A DNA stretch of 38,447 bases from the IMG/VR virus record IMGVR_UViG_3300005753_000005, positions 1 through 38,447 of that record. One strand, written 5' to 3'. The DNA is from a virus. Shown piece by piece: positions 37,318-38,447 of this stretch (position 1 is the stretch's first letter; each line of letters begins with the position of its first letter). The translations under genes were made by a program, and so were the position numbers. Under the pieces are notes generated by a model, which saw nothing but the letters and a program-made list of their open reading frames with translations, ran no database searches and was not told where the DNA came from.

Positions 37318-38447
37318 ATGGCACGTTATTCGTTGGCGGTATTGCGCGGGCTTGGCGCTGTCACGTTTTCACGTGCGGTGACAACCACCGCTAATACGTA
37401 CATCGACCGCTATGGGGTGTTTAAATCAGCGGGACTCGACGTGCCGCGTTTTGAGAAAGAGGGGTTATTACTGGAAGGTTTTGGGATCAAACGCGTAACG
37501 ACGGTGACGCTCGAAGCGGCCACCGAGACGGCAGGTGTTGCGACGGCACCAGACGGGCACTGTGTCGGCAAGCAAGCTGGTGGAGGACGCCACGGCCAGC
37601 GTGGCGCACCGCAAGAAGTTTGATTTTTCTTTAGCTCTGACCCAGTGTTCGTTTTCTATTTTTGCGAAGGCGGCGGAACACAATCATGTGCGGCTTGAGA
37701 TTGCTGCCTATGGCTACTGTCATGTTGCTTTAGTCGATGGCTCAATTACCGCAGACAGCGCGGGTCTGGCCAGTACGGTGGTGGTCTGGCCGCTGGCGAA
37801 TGGCTGGTTCCGTATCGGCCTGCATGGCACATTCGCATCCCAGATCACGTCAATGTATGTGTACGGGATCCCTGCGACGTTGGCGGCGGGTGGGAACACC
37901 TGGTCCGGCGACGGAACGTCGGGGATTTATATCTGGGGTGATCAGATGGAATACGATTACCCACAGGTGACATCGTATATGTATGATGTGGCCCCCGCGC
38001 AGGGCCGCAATGATGATGTCTGTCAGTTGGCGGCACTTAGAGAACAACGTTCCCGATACGAACCAGGACGGCACGGTGGTGGTCGATGTGGTGGCGCAAC
38101 ATACCAGGCGAGTGTTCTATATTCAAGGTGGTGTGGGTGCAGACAAGTCGATGGGAGTGAGTAACAGGCTAATCACCGCGCAGCATGGGAACACGCATAC
38201 GTCTGCTGCCAAAGTTCCGTTGAACAAAAAAGCGCGTATTGCCTATGTGGCGGCGGCAGGAACGGTGACGGTGTTTCTCGACGGGGTGAAAAAGGAGACG
38301 TTTGCCAATGCGGGTTTGGTGACGGGCTTGTTAACGAATCCGATTATTTTTGGTAAAGGTATGATGATTTCAAATTTCCGGGTTTATGACCGGGCGTTGA
38401 GTGATGCTGAGATGAAGTATGTGGACCCTGTGCATAATTCTGTGTAA
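37318..38447 (+). pseudogene. Second tail-fibre C-terminal copy, two frameshifts
   Basis: From about 37338 it follows the intact fibre at 33829-34924 through the carbohydrate-binding-like and LamG-like domains, with many substitutions but the same order. It lacks the virion-attachment N-terminus, beginning MARYSLAVLRGLG. Two one-base insertions relative to the intact gene break it: a G within GGG at 37555-37557, and one base near 38036-38041. Correcting both gives a continuous frame ending FRVYDRALSDAEMKYV plus eight residues at the last base of the window. It is either a fibre remnant of another prophage or a spare C-terminal cassette for recombination. Confidence 0.75.

Noticed and set aside
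33829-38421. Diversity-generating retroelement with template and variable fibre repeats
   Set aside because: No reverse transcriptase is present, and differences between copies are spread over all bases instead of adenines only.
1-38447. CRISPR array
   Set aside because: No regularly spaced repeats with unique spacers of suitable length were seen; the AAGGGCC repeats are too short and close.

Overview
The window holds most of an integrated tailed-phage genome (podovirus type by its virion genes) in what is probably a gammaproteobacterial chromosome. The host inference rests on a tRNA-His remnant with encoded CCA, a LexA-type box and a type VI secretion effector, so the genus is open. No integrase is present. 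It and the left attachment site should lie beyond base 1. A 3' tRNA-His fragment at 36538-36590 is the likely right attachment site (attR). Sequence to the right of it is host or older mobile-element debris.

Layout. (1) 1-3868, minus strand: a leftward operon with small membrane and unknown proteins, CsrA, DUF2303, DUF3820 and ASCH-like proteins, a GH108 endolysin and a PAPS-reductase-like protein cut by the window edge. (2) 3869-6057: immunity region. It has a leftward promoter with repressor-type operators, two exported or membrane proteins, a CI-like repressor without a peptidase domain, a divergent Cro/YdaS-like protein and a CII-like protein. (3) 6035-7493: lambda O- and P-like replication genes, with clustered iteron-like repeats inside the O-like gene. 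(4) 7520-9984: a C5-cytosine methyltransferase with a second gene apparently nested in another frame, a Dam-like N6-adenine methyltransferase, and small genes including a possible late regulator. (5) 9987-11668, minus strand: a PAAR-like/AHH nuclease effector and its DUF1629-type immunity protein, cargo lying between early and late genes. (6) 11867-12001: a strong late promoter followed by two tandem intrinsic terminators, the arrangement expected for antitermination control. (7) 12013-35511: late operon with terminase, portal, scaffold, capsid, head-tail genes, P22 gp10-like stabilisation protein, T7-like internal virion proteins, a 2680-residue polyvalent virion protein with a PLxRFG motif and two zincin motifs, a tail fibre, and a small exported protein under a LexA-like box. 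(8) 35537-36411, minus strand: small genes, including a DprA N-terminal fragment, next to attR. (9) 36591-38447: a toxin-antitoxin pair whose toxin is frameshifted, and a second, twice-frameshifted copy of the tail-fibre C-terminal region.

How the parts work together: 14-bp operators of the form ACAAC-N4-GTTGT occur both at the repressor/cro intergenic region and over the leftward promoter, so one repressor probably silences both early directions. Replication proteins then act at an origin inside the O-like gene. A Q-like factor would let polymerase pass the tandem terminators into the roughly 23-kb late operon. The most notable features are the dual-coded methyltransferase locus, the T6SS-type toxin/immunity cargo, the operator network, the iteron clusters and the fibre-gene duplication across attR.
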